Shown here in pieces: positions 1-11,100 of a DNA stretch of 64,000 nucleotides. The translations under genes were made by a program, and so were the position numbers. The notes under the pieces are model-generated. The model was not told the DNA's origin. It worked only from the letters and a program-made list of their open reading frames with translations, and ran no database searches. Position 1 is the first letter of the stretch; each line of letters opens with the position of its first letter. This DNA is from Nectonema munidae (Eukaryota; Nematomorpha; Nectonematoida; Nectonematidae), in contig JAUIRK010000461.1 of NCBI GenBank assembly GCA_030549495.1, forward strand, positions 1-64,000, in the 5' to 3' direction.

Positions 1-1327
1 GTGTCCAGTACCACTTTTTGCCACCAATGTTTGGTCGATATGTATGACACATACAATCTAACAAATCTACTCCGCCCATTCCTTTATTATAAAGTACAAA
101 ACAGGAAGGTTGAGGTATGCTTATATACTTCTTGGCGGATTTGCTATATCTTTTAGCCTGCCTAAGAGGATAAACACTTGCTCTCGTTGAGTTTGAAGCA
201 ATATGGACAACTTTATTGTCTTGCCATCTGACTATTAGAACCTTTCCATCTGTTTGGAAATCAAAAAGACCTCTGTCTATTTTTGAAGGAGTTTTTGAAA
301 ATAAACACTCATTCTGTTTTCCCTTTTAGTGCCTGTGGCATTGAAGCCTTTATCGCGAAGAAGATCTTAGGATATGAAAAAGTTGTCGAAAAAAATGTGA
401 GGTTTTCGAGGATTGCCGACAACTTGGAGTAAGTTTAGTACAACGCGAGTACCCAAACGGCCAGTATCCATACTATCTGAATCTTTTCCACAATATGTTT
501 TGAATTTGAATTGATAACCTTTAGAAGATGCCAAAAACTAATTTTATATCCAAATCTTATTGGCTTATTTCGAATAAATTGTTTCGATGAATGATGCCCA
601 AAATATGAAACCATTTGCTCATCAAAAGACAAATCACGACTAAATATGCCAAATTGTAAAGATTCATTGACGAGAACTTGAAGAGGTAGAATTTTTGGAA
701 ATTTTTGCCCTCTTGAAAAATATCGTTATCACAGAAGTTTATAATGGATTTAATTTCTTTGAAACGCTTTCTAGACATTTGTCTACTAACCAAGGGACAA
801 GCGACATCATCTTTACTCGAATATAGATCATGGCGTGGGCGACCGTTATAGCCGGATAAAATGAGAATCCCAACAAACTTATCTAACTCGTTTTCATTCA
901 TAGCAAGACAAAAGTTTTTTTGACCTGCATACTGATTTGATTCTTCGACAATGAATTCTTTAATTTTATCACTAAAGAAAATTTTATATGGTTCGATATT
1001 CATTATATCTGCCCTTGTTTCTTCAAGAGATGAAAAATCAATGATATCAAGAGGAACTAACTTGCTAGATTTTTTCCAAATAGGAGCATCTTCTAGAGAC
1101 TTTTTTCGCTTTCTTTGAGTTTGATTTGAAACACCTTCTTTTCGTTGAACCTCAAGTTTTTCTACAACATCGTTTGGAAGATTATCTGAAGCTAAACCAA
1201 GATTTTCAGATTCGTTATCAGTTTCTCGTGAGTCTCCACTATTAGGAGGGGGGATAACTACATCAACTTGGGCATTACTTTCATTACCCAAAACATCTTC
1301 AAGTGTGATATATTCACTTGCTTCCAT
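1..1327 (-). pseudogene. piggyBac transposase (DDE_Tnp_1_7), copy 1
   Basis: The likely start is ATG at 1325-1327 (MEASEYITLEDVLG), inside a slightly longer open frame. An acidic low-complexity N-terminal part is followed by a basic stretch near 1100 and then the typical piggyBac core, including SRKRFKEIKSII. The frame shifts at about 690-720. The next frame resumes with DEQMV (first catalytic Asp codon 621-623) and [20 protein letters not shown] further frame carries FFDNFF (second Asp, 385-387) and GMGGVDLLD near 50-80, ending in GGKKWYW at the window edge. The three acidic catalytic positions expected for piggyBac are therefore still readable, but at least two frame changes make this a dead copy. 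The C-terminal cysteine-rich domain is not in the window. Confidence 0.85.
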
Positions 1328-1631
1328 ACAAAGGATAACGATTAGAATAAAGTTAAAAGCAAACACTAAACGGAAAAATGATTGATGAAAAATCGTTTCC
1401 TAAAGCGTGTCAGTTGGAAGCATGCAATAAATCCTCTTTTCAGAGAGATCAGGCGTCACTTGTTATGCGAAAAACAAGTTAATGATGTGTTGCACATAAG
1501 GTGATGTTGCAGCCAATGTTCCTCTACAGGAACATTAAATTACACAAGACCGATTTATCTTCATGTCAGTAAAAAGATATTTATAAATTATTTTACACAT
1601 TTTTATGATACTAAAAGATTTTGTATGAAGA
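1..1631 (-). mobile_element. piggyBac DNA transposon, copy 1 (cut by window edge)
   Basis: The sequence from 1 to about 1631 is nearly identical to 7683-9320, and both read as a piggyBac transposase on the minus strand. Similarity stops at about 1631, where copy 2 continues to a TTAA boundary and copy 1 does not, so copy 1 has lost or never had that terminus. About 190 bp upstream of the start codon lies a short palindrome (TGTTCCTctacAGGAACA, about 1519-1536) followed directly by TTAA; it is present in both copies and resembles a motif in the TTAA MITEs of this window. The other end is outside the window. The family is well known; the copy boundaries are inferred. Confidence 0.85.
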
Positions 1632-2702
1632 ATCAATTCCAAAATCAAAATGGTGTACTAAAATTTAATTCCTCCAAAGAATTTTCAATACATTTTTATG
1701 TTTAAGGCTCCTTTTCTTTTTCCCTTATTTTTTGGTAAGTTTTATTTTTTCTTTTTGAAAAATACTCGTTTCCTAGAATTAATAATTAAAATAATTTATA
1801 TTAGATTTCTATCTTTCATCTTATATAATTTCTTAATAGATTTTTATAATTCTTCAAATGATGCCATATTTTATATTTTCATATGCAACACAAAAAAAAT
1901 TCACATAATTCTACTTAATGCTCAATCTCAATTTTAAATATATTTCTGATACACTTTTCTAGAGTCACGATAACTTAAATTTGCTTGAAACATTTATTTT
2001 AGTATTATATGCAATATTTATATTTCTTGTTTTATTTAGGATTAAACTCAAGAAGATAAAACATGTTGAACGCCAAATTTGAAAATCATTTTCTGTATAA
2101 ATTAACTTGCTATTAACAAAAGTTTTGAAATAAATATGTGCAATTTACTTATATTTTACTAAAATTTTAAGATTTCTTGATATTTTTTTCATTAAATTAT
2201 GATTTTATCATCATCTTTTTTAAAATTGTCGACGAATGTTTCAGGTTTGTTAAATTAATTTAAAGTTAATTTAGTTATATGATTAGATACCGTTGGTTTA
2301 AAAACGTTTTTCACAGTAAAACTCTCTTTTTTTTTGAACAAGTCAGTTTGCCCCCATCTCATATAAAATCGTTTTTTATATTTTTTTGACATTATTATTA
2401 GATTTGATGATCTGAAATATTTTAAAAGTAGCATAAATTGCAAAGAGACCAATTAATTTCCAAAAATTACTAGGCAAAATACCATTTCTAAAATATTGTT
2501 TTTATCTACCCCCGCTTTTTAAATATTGGATCCCCGGCTGTTAATATTACTTTTTTACTTTTGAGTGGATCAATCGAATCGGCAGAATAATGAGATGAAG
2601 TATAATATTATTGGTATTATACTTCATAAAATATTTTTGTACTTTCCCGTCAAAGATATTTAAAGCTAATATTTTTGTTCGCTACTCTATCGTTATGTAA
2701 AA
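1632..2702. other. AT-rich stretch with no recognised gene
   Basis: T-rich, low-complexity sequence. The only open frames are short runs of Phe, Ile, Leu and Lys with no recognisable domain. No terminal repeats were noticed. It separates piggyBac copy 1 from the Mutator-like element and may hold that element's undetected terminus. Confidence 0.5.
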
Positions 2703-3828
2703 TCAATTTAAAATATTTTTATTTAAACTCCTTGTCTTACTCGGCTTGATAGCTTTACATCCAGGTTTTTTGGCACAAGTATTCATTTTTGGTCTAATCA
2801 ACATTCCATCTGAAGAAATGGCTATATTTTGAGAATTTCTTTTATGAGACTCATTTTTTCTTGCAAATTTTAAAGATGAATCCATAAAATATTTGTTTTG
2901 TCCAACCACAGGCGATCTGAGTAAAATTTCATCTCTTTTAACTTCTTCACGTAGCAAGCTGATTAGATCGCTTATTCTCTGGCATTTCCAGTCAGTTAAA
3001 AGTTTCATCACGTGATTCTTTGACTCACAAGGATTATTCATATAATTGAAAGGTATATTTGGAAAGTTCAGTCTAGCTTTCAGATTATTTTTTTCAATCT
3101 AACTAATAAAGTGCTTTAAATATTCACTAAACCTGCTTTGATATTTTTTCAAAAGTTTGCTTTTAAGTTAAAGTTTGTGATATTGTTGCACGCCAGTGAT
3201 CCATCATTACAAAAAAAAGATTTTCTAGGTCATCAAATTCATTATTAAACAAAATTTTAAATGTATTGTTCCTTCTTATAAGTGTTTGTTTAAAATGTCT
3301 TGAACATAAAATGATATTTGCCTTTTGAAAAGTTGACTTAATCGCTTTTATGATGGCCTTTTCTTCATCGCAACAAAAGACTATGTTTACATTGCCTATT
3401 TTCATTGCCAAATGACTGAAAAACAAGAAGTAGGTTTCATATGTAGCGTTCCAGTGTAAAAATATGGGACATGTGATTATTGGATTATGAAGGGTATGTT
3501 TTCTTTTGATTTTTTTTTCTTGGAAGACAATTATTGTTAAATAACAAGAAGACAAGTTAAATGTACGGTCTGTATTTATAATATATTTATTATTCACGGC
3601 CGAAATCAGATGTTGCATTTGAAAGTCTGTGTAGAGAATGAAGCAAGGGGGATTATTAGATGTATTAACAGAGATTCTAATATATTTATCACCAAGTGAT
3701 ATTTCATTTAAAACATTCTGAATATCGTCAGCCATATTTTTTCTTGGGTGTGGTGTAGAATCCTTTTTTAGATTATATTTCATATTTGTTATGCATCTAG
3801 CGTCTATAATTACAAAATCCGTCAACAA
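2703..3828 (-). pseudogene. MULE-type transposase core and C-terminus
   Basis: The frame 3828-3163 contains an ADDIQNVLNEISLGDKYIR region followed by INTDRTFNLSSCYLTIIVF, FLHWNATYETYFLFFSHL, VFCCDEEKAIIKAIKSTF and ILCSRHFKQTLIRR. This is the layout of the MULE transposase catalytic domain: first acidic residue in the DRTF motif, second near CDEEKA, and the C-x2-H motif (CSRH). The frame 3041-2703 gives NNPCESKNHVMKLLTDWK, a typical post-catalytic segment (family pattern NN.ES.N). The two frames are separated by about 120 bp with stops, so the gene is broken. It is the best evidence that this element is Mutator-like. Confidence 0.7.
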
Positions 3829-5098
3829 TAACTGTATGAATTTTCCTAACTGTTTTTTCTTTAGTTAATTCATTTAAAATTTTATTTTTTGTTTCCAACG
3901 CTGTTTTGATATATATTTCATTTATTTTCGCGTTTCCATGAAGAGAACCACCAGGATATGTACCAATATATTCATAGGTCATTTTGTTATGATCGAACTT
4001 TTCTGGTACTTTTACAAAATTAGAGATACGCCTTACGTAACTAGGATTACCCTTTAGCTTTGAATAATATCGTTTTAAAATTAACACGGGATCAATGCCT
4101 TTGACACTGTACAAATTTTCGCTTTCATCTAGCAAATAATTGGTGTATTTTGAACGGTCAGATTGCCAACTTCCACAATCGTCGTGATAGTATATTCTCG
4201 ATTTAAAGTATTTAGGTGTAACTAAGAAGGCCATGTGTTCTTTGGGACCTTCTTGTGTGTCTTGTAAGGGAGACACAGAGCGTGTTAAAAAAGAGTAGCA
4301 TTCTTTTGTGGATAGAAACTTATTTTTTAAAGCTAAATAAGAAAGATTGCAAGATGAAGAGTCTGCAAAGCAATATGTGTGATCTAGAGAAATATGATTG
4401 GACCTACAGTTCAGCGCATTAATTTTCTCAAATTTAGATTCTTCAATATCATTTTTTTCAAAACAATTATCTACAATATCGATAAAATCATTATACATAG
4501 CAGAATGATAATTTATCAGGGGTACAAAGTGATTTGGATAAAATCTAATGTTCCGATTTTCTGAAAAATAGGAACAGATAAATAGTTTGTGTATGTACTC
4601 CTCAGCAACCACCTGTCCATGAGGTAGAAATATCTTATTAAAAATGTGAAAACTTGAAAGTAGAGTCATAAAACGGATAAAGAATTTTTATCGGAGTTTT
4701 GATGGCATTTACAAGCGCACTAATTGTGAAGATGTTTGACCATCCTCTATTCACCAAAACGTTTTCTACTGCTTCATCTAGGTTTCCAATTTTATTCCAA
4801 GCATTATTTTTTAGTAAATATATATATATGTATAATTCTTGACAATTTCTATTTCTGTTAGAACTCTAATTTTCGCTGAAAGGGATTCGTTGTCAACAAA
4901 AAACAAAGACAGGGCATTAAAAAGACAGTTCCTATCGCCACTTGTTGTAAGAGGGATATTTTCATTCATAAGTCCGTAGATTAATAATGACGCAACATTG
5001 TCAATATTAGTTCTATAATATTTTACGTTCTTTTGAAAAACTAAACTTTCATTTCTCAGAAATATTGACTCTAAATCAACAGCTCTTTTCAATTCCAT
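3797..5098 (-). pseudogene. OTU cysteine-protease-like domain and linker of the MULE protein
   Basis: The frame starting at 5098 contains GDRNCLFNALS, the signature around the catalytic Cys of OTU proteases (family pattern GDGNCLF). The frame is lost near 4815-4835 in a TA-repeat and continues in another frame with a Trp-rich stretch and ALVNAIKTPI, then in the frame from 4669 with FYPNHFVPLINYHS, which fits the OTU C-terminal strand and its catalytic His. Downstream comes a linker with a YYHDDCGSWQS motif and ILKRYYSKLKGNPSYVRR, also present in the second copy at 35.5-36.3 kb. At least two frame changes are visible. OTU proteases cleave ubiquitin-like conjugates; activity in this degraded copy is unlikely. 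Confidence 0.65.
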
Positions 5099-5369
5099 TA
5101 AAAAAAAGAAGTATCAAGAAATTCTCTATTAATATTGGTCACCTTTTTCGTTAAACGTTCAAGAGCCTTTTCATAAGAATAAAGTCTATTTTGATCAAGA
5201 TTATAATTTATACACAAAAAATTGTAATGAAATCTTTTAATGAAATTAAAATTCTGGGTTGTTATATTTTGGCATTTTAAATGATACTTTCCTTTACAAA
5301 GATAACAGAAAATAAATGAATTGTTGATTGTTTCACAACATAAAAAACATTCGTTTATATTGGATATTT
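5098..5369 (-). pseudogene. PHD-like zinc-finger exon of the Mutator-like element
   Basis: A minus-strand frame begins after a splice-acceptor-like TTTTTCAG (intron side ends at 5370) and runs about 90 codons to a TAA at 5098-5100. It contains CFLC, then CYLC, then KYHLKC, i.e. the spacing C-x2-C, C-x2-C, H-x2-C of the first part of a PHD finger, followed by an FLC. The last cysteine pair is incomplete. The stop overlaps the ATG of the next frame (TAATG, 5100-5096), which encodes the OTU-like domain, so the two may be parts of one product separated by a splice or a lesion. A similar arrangement of cysteines and histidine is seen at 43.21-43.39 kb. Confidence 0.5.
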
Positions 5370-6422
5370 CTGAAAAAGAAAGGTTTAGACAAAGTAGGAT
5401 TGGTATATTTAAAATTTATAATCAGTAAAAACAAGAAAATAATATTGAAATAAAAGTGTTTTGTTTTTAAAGCTAGACTATTAGTCATTATACTTATTGT
5501 AACAAACATAGGTTCATGTAAACTCAAATGATCAATATGAGTATAGAATTTTGCAAAACAAAAAAATTACAATGAAAATTTTTATATTGTTTTCACAAAA
5601 AAAATACAATGGAAAATTCATCTGATGTGATCACAAAATTTGATATTAGCAAAAAGGAAAGTTGACAAAAGAACTTTCATCTCGGCCACCTTGAACCCGA
5701 GAGCCATAGAAAAGTATAAATGCTAAAAGCTACATAATACCAGAAAGTTTTTCTGCTCCTATATTTAATTATTTAAGAAATGCCTCATACATCATACGGG
5801 AAATGTTGTAACAACTAGAAATCCCTTGAACGAACATATAGTATAGTAGTTATATATGTTATTGAGATGCATCAATAAATAATATTCTCGAGGCACTTAT
5901 GATAAAAAAAAAAAGGGGAATTGTCCATGTGTGTGTTAAAATATACACACGTTAAATATATACACACTTTATGAATATTCTTCTGGAAATTGAGCCATTT
6001 TTTGTTATCGGATAATCCATTGGCTTTTCGTCTTATTCTTTTGCGTTAGAGATAGACCATTGCGTTAACCATTGGCTTTTTTTCCCATTTGGGATTGGAT
6101 CATCGTTCTTTGAGCGTTTTTCATGTTATTTAGTCCTATATTTTACTTCCTTGCCACTTCTCTTGTAGCAATTTTGGTTTAGAGGTGGGGAATCTTCTAA
6201 TAGTTATTGCTCTTTGAGTAAGATTTGAAAGAGCACTCAGCTTGTCTTTCTCTGGGGGATCATTGTCTCCCACAGGTTCTCTTTCTTTTAAAAATTTTAA
6301 CCTTTAAAATTTATTATAAAAGAATTTTTGTCTAATGAATACGTCAAGATTATTACCAGGAATTATACGTGCACTGTAAGCTCACAATCTTACAATGTTT
6401 ATATTCGACTTAATCGATTTAC
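5370..6422. other. Intergenic AT-rich stretch
   Basis: No gene is recognised. A small palindromic patch rich in TGTGTA/TACACA lies at about 5928-5968, and the bases next to the PHD-like exon could be its upstream intron. The rest is low-complexity AT-rich sequence. Confidence 0.4.
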
Positions 6423-6852
6423 GACCAATGTTCCCAGGAACGCAGACGAATTCCTATTTTAAATGGAATTAAATAGGGATTACTAAAGTCGTCTGCTTTG
6501 CTTGGTCTTAAATGAAATAAAGTCGTCTTCTTTTTCTTGGATCAAATGTGGTAAAATATATATATCGTCTGAGAACTACCAGAATGGGTTAAATTAAAAA
6601 AATAAAAACACAAAGTAAAAAAATAAACAAAAAGAAAAAAAGACAAACTTAAGACATTAGATCCCAGAAAAAACACAAGACATTAAGAAATTTGATATAT
6701 AACTACCTTAACCATTTGATCCAAACATGATCTTTAGATGATGCAGACAATTTCTTTAGTTTATAACCCATTTAGGACCGAACAAAGCAGACGACTTTAG
6801 TAATTCCTATTTAATCCCATTTAAGGTAAGAATTCGTCTGCGTTTCCTTTGG
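6423..6852. mobile_element. Inverted-repeat MITE related to the TTAA MITE family
   Basis: About 95 bp at the left (ATGTTCCCAGGAACGCAGAC at about 6427 onward, reaching GTCGTCTGC near 6490) recur in reverse complement at the right (GCAGACGAC near 6790 to GGGAACATT near 6845), with only scattered mismatches. Each arm also resembles the 101-bp MITE at 19,481-19,581 (shared ATTCGTCTGCGTT and AACCCATTT motifs). This looks like two family members joined head to head around an A-rich centre, or a larger foldback member. Outer target duplications are not obvious. No coding capacity. Confidence 0.75.
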
Positions 6853-7682
6853 GAACATTGCTCTTATTAAACAAGATTAATTAGAATATAAAATATATGA
6901 AGGAAAAGTAATCGATAATTACACTTATATGGCAAATGCTGCAAACACACACCGTATCAAAACGAAGCAACACCGTTTAATTCAACTAAACTATATTAAA
7001 ACATAGAAATAAACAACGTTTTTATAGTGTAAATTAAAATGAGTATTTAAATACGAAATATAGAATAAACAAACATGTATGAATTTATGAAAAACTCGCT
7101 ATAAGAATAGGAAAAATACGATACATCATTGAACGCACACATATGGAGATGATGGTTATTGTTTGAATTAAAAAAAACATGTAACCTCCTAAGGTTAGAT
7201 TTTTGGAGGCATTACATTGTAAAAATATTATTTAGAATTAAGTTTATATTTAAACGTTAAAAGATATAATTTATCTATATAAAGAGTCTAATCTAAATTT
7301 TCGCATTGATTAAGAAATTATAAAAAAACAAAGGAAGCTTTAATAATTTTTTTCTTTAATAAGAATAGAAATTAAAAAGGAAAATCATATCAAAAGCTAT
7401 TTAGCACAAAATTTAGCTTTCTGCTTACAAACAATAGGTTTTAAAAATATACTATTGGAGAATAGTTATTAAGCAAAAAGTAAACTGACTTGTTGAAAAA
7501 TGACACAATTACCTTTTAAGTTGTTTAAAAAGGAAAAATTTTAATCAAAAATCAATCAAAACTGTATTAGCAACCATTTTTATTTTAGATTTAAAAATGG
7601 TGGAGGGGATTTAAAAATAAAAATTTTAAAACGGTGTACATTTTGGTCGGCCATTTTGGTGTACATTTTATACTGACCCAAA
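6853..7682. other. AT-rich stretch with no recognised gene
   Basis: No domain-bearing frame on either strand. The last 60 bp before piggyBac copy 2 contain two close repeats of a GTGTACATTTT motif (about 7640 and 7670) of unknown origin. Confidence 0.4.
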
Positions 7683-9009
7683 GTGTCCAGTACCACTTTT
7701 TGCCAACAATGTTTGGTCGATATATATAACACATACAATCTAACAAATCTACTCCGCCCATTCCTTCATTATAAAGTACAAAACAGTAAGGTTGAGGTAT
7801 GTTTATATACTTCTTGGCGGATTTGCTATATCTTTTAGCCTGCCTAAGAGGATAAACACTTGCTCTCGTTGAGTTTGAAGCAATATGGATAACTTTATTG
7901 TCTTGCCATCTAACTATTAGAACCTTTCCATCTGTTTTGAAATTAAAAAGACCTCTGTCTATTTTTGAAGGAGTTTTTGAAAATGAACACTCATTCTGTT
8001 TTCCCTTATAGTGCCTATGGCATTGAAGCCTTTATCGCGAAGAAGATCTTAGGATATGAAAAAGTTGTCGAAAAAAATGTGAGGTTTTCGAGGATTGCCG
8101 ACAACTTGGAGTAAGTTTAGTACAACGCGAGTACCCAAACGGCCAGTATCCATACTATCTGAATCTTTTCCACAATATGTTTTGAATTTGAATTGATAAC
8201 CTTTAGAAGATGCCAAAAACTAATTTTATATCCAAATCTTATTGGCTTATTTCGAATAAATTGTTTCGATGAATGATGCCCAAAATATGAAACCATTTGC
8301 TCATCAACAGACAAATTACGACTAAATATGCTAAATTGTAAAGATTCATTGACGAGATCTTGAGGAGGTAGAATTTTTGGAAATTTTTGCCCTCTTGCAA
8401 AATGTCGTTATCGCAGAAGTGTATAATGGATTTCATTTCTTTGAAACGCTTTCTAGACATTTGTCTACTAACCAAGGGACAAGCGACATCATCTTTACTC
8501 CAATATAGATCTTGGCGTGGGCGACCGTTATAGCCGGATAAAATGAGAATCCCAACAAACTTTTCTAACTCGTTTTCATTCATAGCAAGACAAAAGTTTT
8601 TTTGACCTGCATACCGATTTGATTCTTCGACAATGAATTCTTTAATTTTATCACTAAAGAAAATTTCATATGGTTCGATATTCATTATATCTGCCCTTGT
8701 TTCTTCAAGAGATGAAAAATCAATGATGTTAAGAGGAACTAACTTGCTAGATTTTTTCCAAATAGGAGCATCTTCTAGAAACTTTTTTCGCTTTCTTTGA
8801 GTTTGATTTGAAACACCTTCTTTTCGTTGAACCTCAAGTTTTTCTACAACATCGTTTGGAAGATTATCTGAAGCTAAACCAAGATTTTCAGATTCGTTAT
8901 CAGTTTCTCGTGAGTCTCCACTATTAGGAGGGGGGATAACTACATCAACTTGGGCATTACTTTCATTACCCAAAACATCTTCAAGTGTGATATATTCACT
9001 TGCTTCCAT
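7683..9009 (-). pseudogene. piggyBac transposase, copy 2 (3'-truncated)
   Basis: The likely start is ATG at 9007-9009. The coding layout is the same as in copy 1: acidic N-terminus, basic segment, [17 protein letters not shown] core, then a frame change at about 8370-8400 before [18 protein letters not shown] (first catalytic Asp codon 8303-8305), FFDNFF and GGVDLLD. The residue before the first catalytic Asp is Val here and Phe in copy 1. That both copies share the same frame change after the EGKNF region suggests the parent was already defective, or that this is an unrecognised splice site. Not functional as read. Confidence 0.85.
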
Positions 9010-9348
9010 ACAAAGGATAACGATTAGAATAAAGTTAAAAGCAAACACTAAAGGGAAAAATGATTGATGAAAAATCGTTTCCTAAAGCGTGTCAGTTGGA
9101 AGCATGCAATAAATCAACTTTTCAGAGAGATCAGGCGTCACTTGTTATGCGAAAAACAAGTTAATGATGTGTTGCACATAAGGTGATGTTGCAGCCAATG
9201 TTCCTCTACAGGAACATTAAATTACACAATACCGATTTATCTTCATGTCAGTAAAAAGATATTTATAAATTATTTTACACATTTTTATGATACTAAAAGA
9301 TTTTGTATGAAGAATCAATGAATTTATGAAGTTCTGGCCTTTAATGGG
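7683..9348 (-). mobile_element. piggyBac DNA transposon, copy 2
   Basis: Near-identical to 1-1631 (few mismatches per 100 bp by eye). At its upstream (right) end the sequence read in reverse gives TTAACCCATTAAAGGCC, with TTAA at 9349-9352, the target site and C-rich start expected of a piggyBac terminus. At the other end the coding homology stops at about 7683, just after KKWYWTL, roughly 100 residues short of a full transposase, so this copy is 3'-truncated. The two copies share 5' flanking palindromes and could come from independent insertions or one duplication; independent insertion is weakly favoured because the surroundings differ. Confidence 0.85.
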
Positions 9349-9352
9349 TTAA

Positions 9353-10444
9353 AGTTTATCTTTTCTATCATGAATAGTATTAAAGTTCAAATTTACGTTG
9401 GCAACAGGGGCGTAGATTTCAAACTATTCTACACTACACTCAGAAATCGCAACAAGTTGTAATTCTTCACAACCCAAAATATGCCTGACTACAATTGCTT
9501 GAATGTCAGCTCATTTTTCATCATCACCATATGCTCCTATGATATGCGCTTATTATCCTGTGATATGACTGTGAGGAAAAAATAGAGTTCGAAAAATGTA
9601 AGAAACTGATTTTCAAACAATGACATTCCTTATTTTGATCAAAATATACAGTAATTCTATAAAGATCCTTCATATCACTTTGTCAAAACAAAAAGTTGCA
9701 TTAATGAAGATGTTGATCAGTTAGTTGTTTTAACTAGGTTATTTAAATTTGAAAATTAGGAAAATTTTTGAAAATTTATAGTTAAATTAGATATAAAAAT
9801 AAAGTAAATTATCAATTGTAAAATTTAGTTAATTTAATTTGATGAATATTCTAAATGTTTTTTTAGGTACTTTTTTTCACTTGAGAAAATTTTTTATTAA
9901 CCTTTTGTCAAAAAAAAACTATTTTTACTGCATGTTATTTCAACACAAAGTTTAACATATTTACCGTTTTGAAATTATTTTTTTATAAAAAATTCTGTTA
10001 AAAGCATATTTATCAACATAAATTTTTTTGATAACATCTGAAGAAGTCGATATATCGGGTGATGCGAATAATGTTAATGTAAGTTATGCCCAAAAGTGAA
10101 GTTTTTGTGAATTGTTTTTGTGAAATTTTTGTGAATTGAACATATGGATAAATGAAATATATTAAGAAAGTTTTTGAAACTTTCAAACAAGTCATCTTCC
10201 AGCACTGATAATTTTATTATCTAATGAATAATTTTTATCGGAAAAACTCCACTTATTTGTCACCAAGAATACAAAATGAAATAGTTGCATCTTTAAAAAG
10301 TTTTATTTTTTTTACTTTAAAAAATAATACTTGAAATCAATAACTCAACATATCTGTCATTGAAAGCTGATGAAACAAAAGATATAAGTGGAAAAGAATG
10401 CCTGTTAATTGTAAGTAGTTTAATGGGGTGCTCATTTTCATTGA
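9353..10444. other. AT-rich stretch with no recognised gene
   Basis: No conserved coding frame. A short AGGGGCGTAG-like string near 9407 recalls a hAT-type terminus but has no partner that I could find. Confidence 0.35.
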
Positions 10445-10680
10445 TTCTTTTTCTTTGAGGAAAGGAAGATCAAATTTGAGGAAAGGATTTCTAAATGCTA
10501 AAAATATCGGAAGGAAAAATGAAAGGGTTTATGAGAGATAGATCAACTTAAAATATATCAAATGACTCAAACGTTGAAGTTGAGCTATCTCTTTCGGACC
10601 CTTCCTTTTTCCTTCAAATATTTTTACCATTACGATAGAAATTTTTCCCTCCGCTTTAAATTTGCGGTTTACTCCTGAAT
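10445..10680. mobile_element. Hairpin MITE / fold-back element
   Basis: The left arm (about 10,475-10,552: a CAAATTTGAGG region, TAAAAATATCGGAAGG, GAGAGATAGATCAACTT) is an imperfect reverse complement of the right arm (about 10,576-10,670: AAGTTGAGCTATCTCTTT, CCTTCAAATATTTTTA, TTTAAATTTG). The loop is only about 25 bp, so the element folds on itself almost completely. No protein-coding capacity. The termini and target duplication are uncertain. Confidence 0.65.
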
Positions 10681-10740
10681 TTTTTTTATTATTTACATTG
10701 TAAATAAAATATATGTTTTTATATCAAATAAACCATAGTG

Positions 10741-11100
10741 ATTTCATTTCTGGACTCCGCTTTTGCAATTAGGGTTAGGAAATGTTTAAAAGTGTCAATG
10801 AAATTTGTGCTTTACATCTAAAAAAAATTTTTTTAGTTGTCTGTATCGCATCAAAGGAAAAAGTAAACTTCTATAGCTGAACAGATGGTAACGATAGTCA
10901 CAATCAGGAATTTAACCAAGAACTTCTGGATTGAGACCCCACGCTCTTACCACTAGGGCATCTAAAAATTTCCTCATTAATTTAAAATCAAATACATTTT
11001 TATAACATATCGATCATGCTGGTTTCATTTCTGGTTTCAGTTTTAGCAATTGGTGTGTTAAAATATCTGAAGGGGTCAATTAAATTTTTAGATAAATATA
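10741..11100 (+). repeat. Diverged direct repeat flanking the SINE head
   Basis: About 80 bp at 10,741-10,825 (TTTCATTTCTGGACTCC, then TTTTGCAATTAGG) recur at about 11,022-11,100 (TTTCATTTCTGGTTTCAG, then TTTTAGCAATTGG) in the same orientation with roughly two-thirds identity by eye. The tRNA-like head lies between them. This could be two tandem SINE bodies or an older duplication. Confidence 0.45.
10895..10975 (-). mobile_element. tRNA-derived SINE head
   Basis: On the minus strand the sequence starting near 10,972 carries a good RNA polymerase III A box (CTAGTGGTAAGAGCG) and, about 35 bp later, a B-box-like TTGGTTAAATTCC. The spacing is that of a tRNA-derived promoter, but no complete tRNA cloverleaf is apparent, so a SINE head is more likely than a functional tRNA. 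The body would run toward 10,740. Confidence 0.5.

Larger units (their letters stand above)
2703..5369 (-). mobile_element. Mutator-like element with PHD, OTU and MULE domains (copy A)
   Basis: On the minus strand this block reads, in order, a PHD-like zinc finger (5369-5098), an OTU cysteine protease-like domain (from 5098), a linker, a MULE-type transposase core (3828-3163) and a C-terminal part (3041-2703). The order and shared orientation argue for one transposon coding unit, now split over several frames. Related pieces occur at 35.49-36.33 kb (OTU plus linker, plus strand) and at 43.2-43.4 kb (PHD-like, inside a 7.6-kb element with Mutator-type ends). No terminal inverted repeats or target duplication were found for this copy. 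MULEs carrying extra cysteine-protease domains are known in eukaryotes; the PHD association is my inference from adjacency. Confidence 0.7.

Noticed and set aside
10895-10975. Functional tRNA gene
   Set aside because: A- and B-box-like sequences are present, but no cloverleaf with a paired acceptor stem could be drawn.
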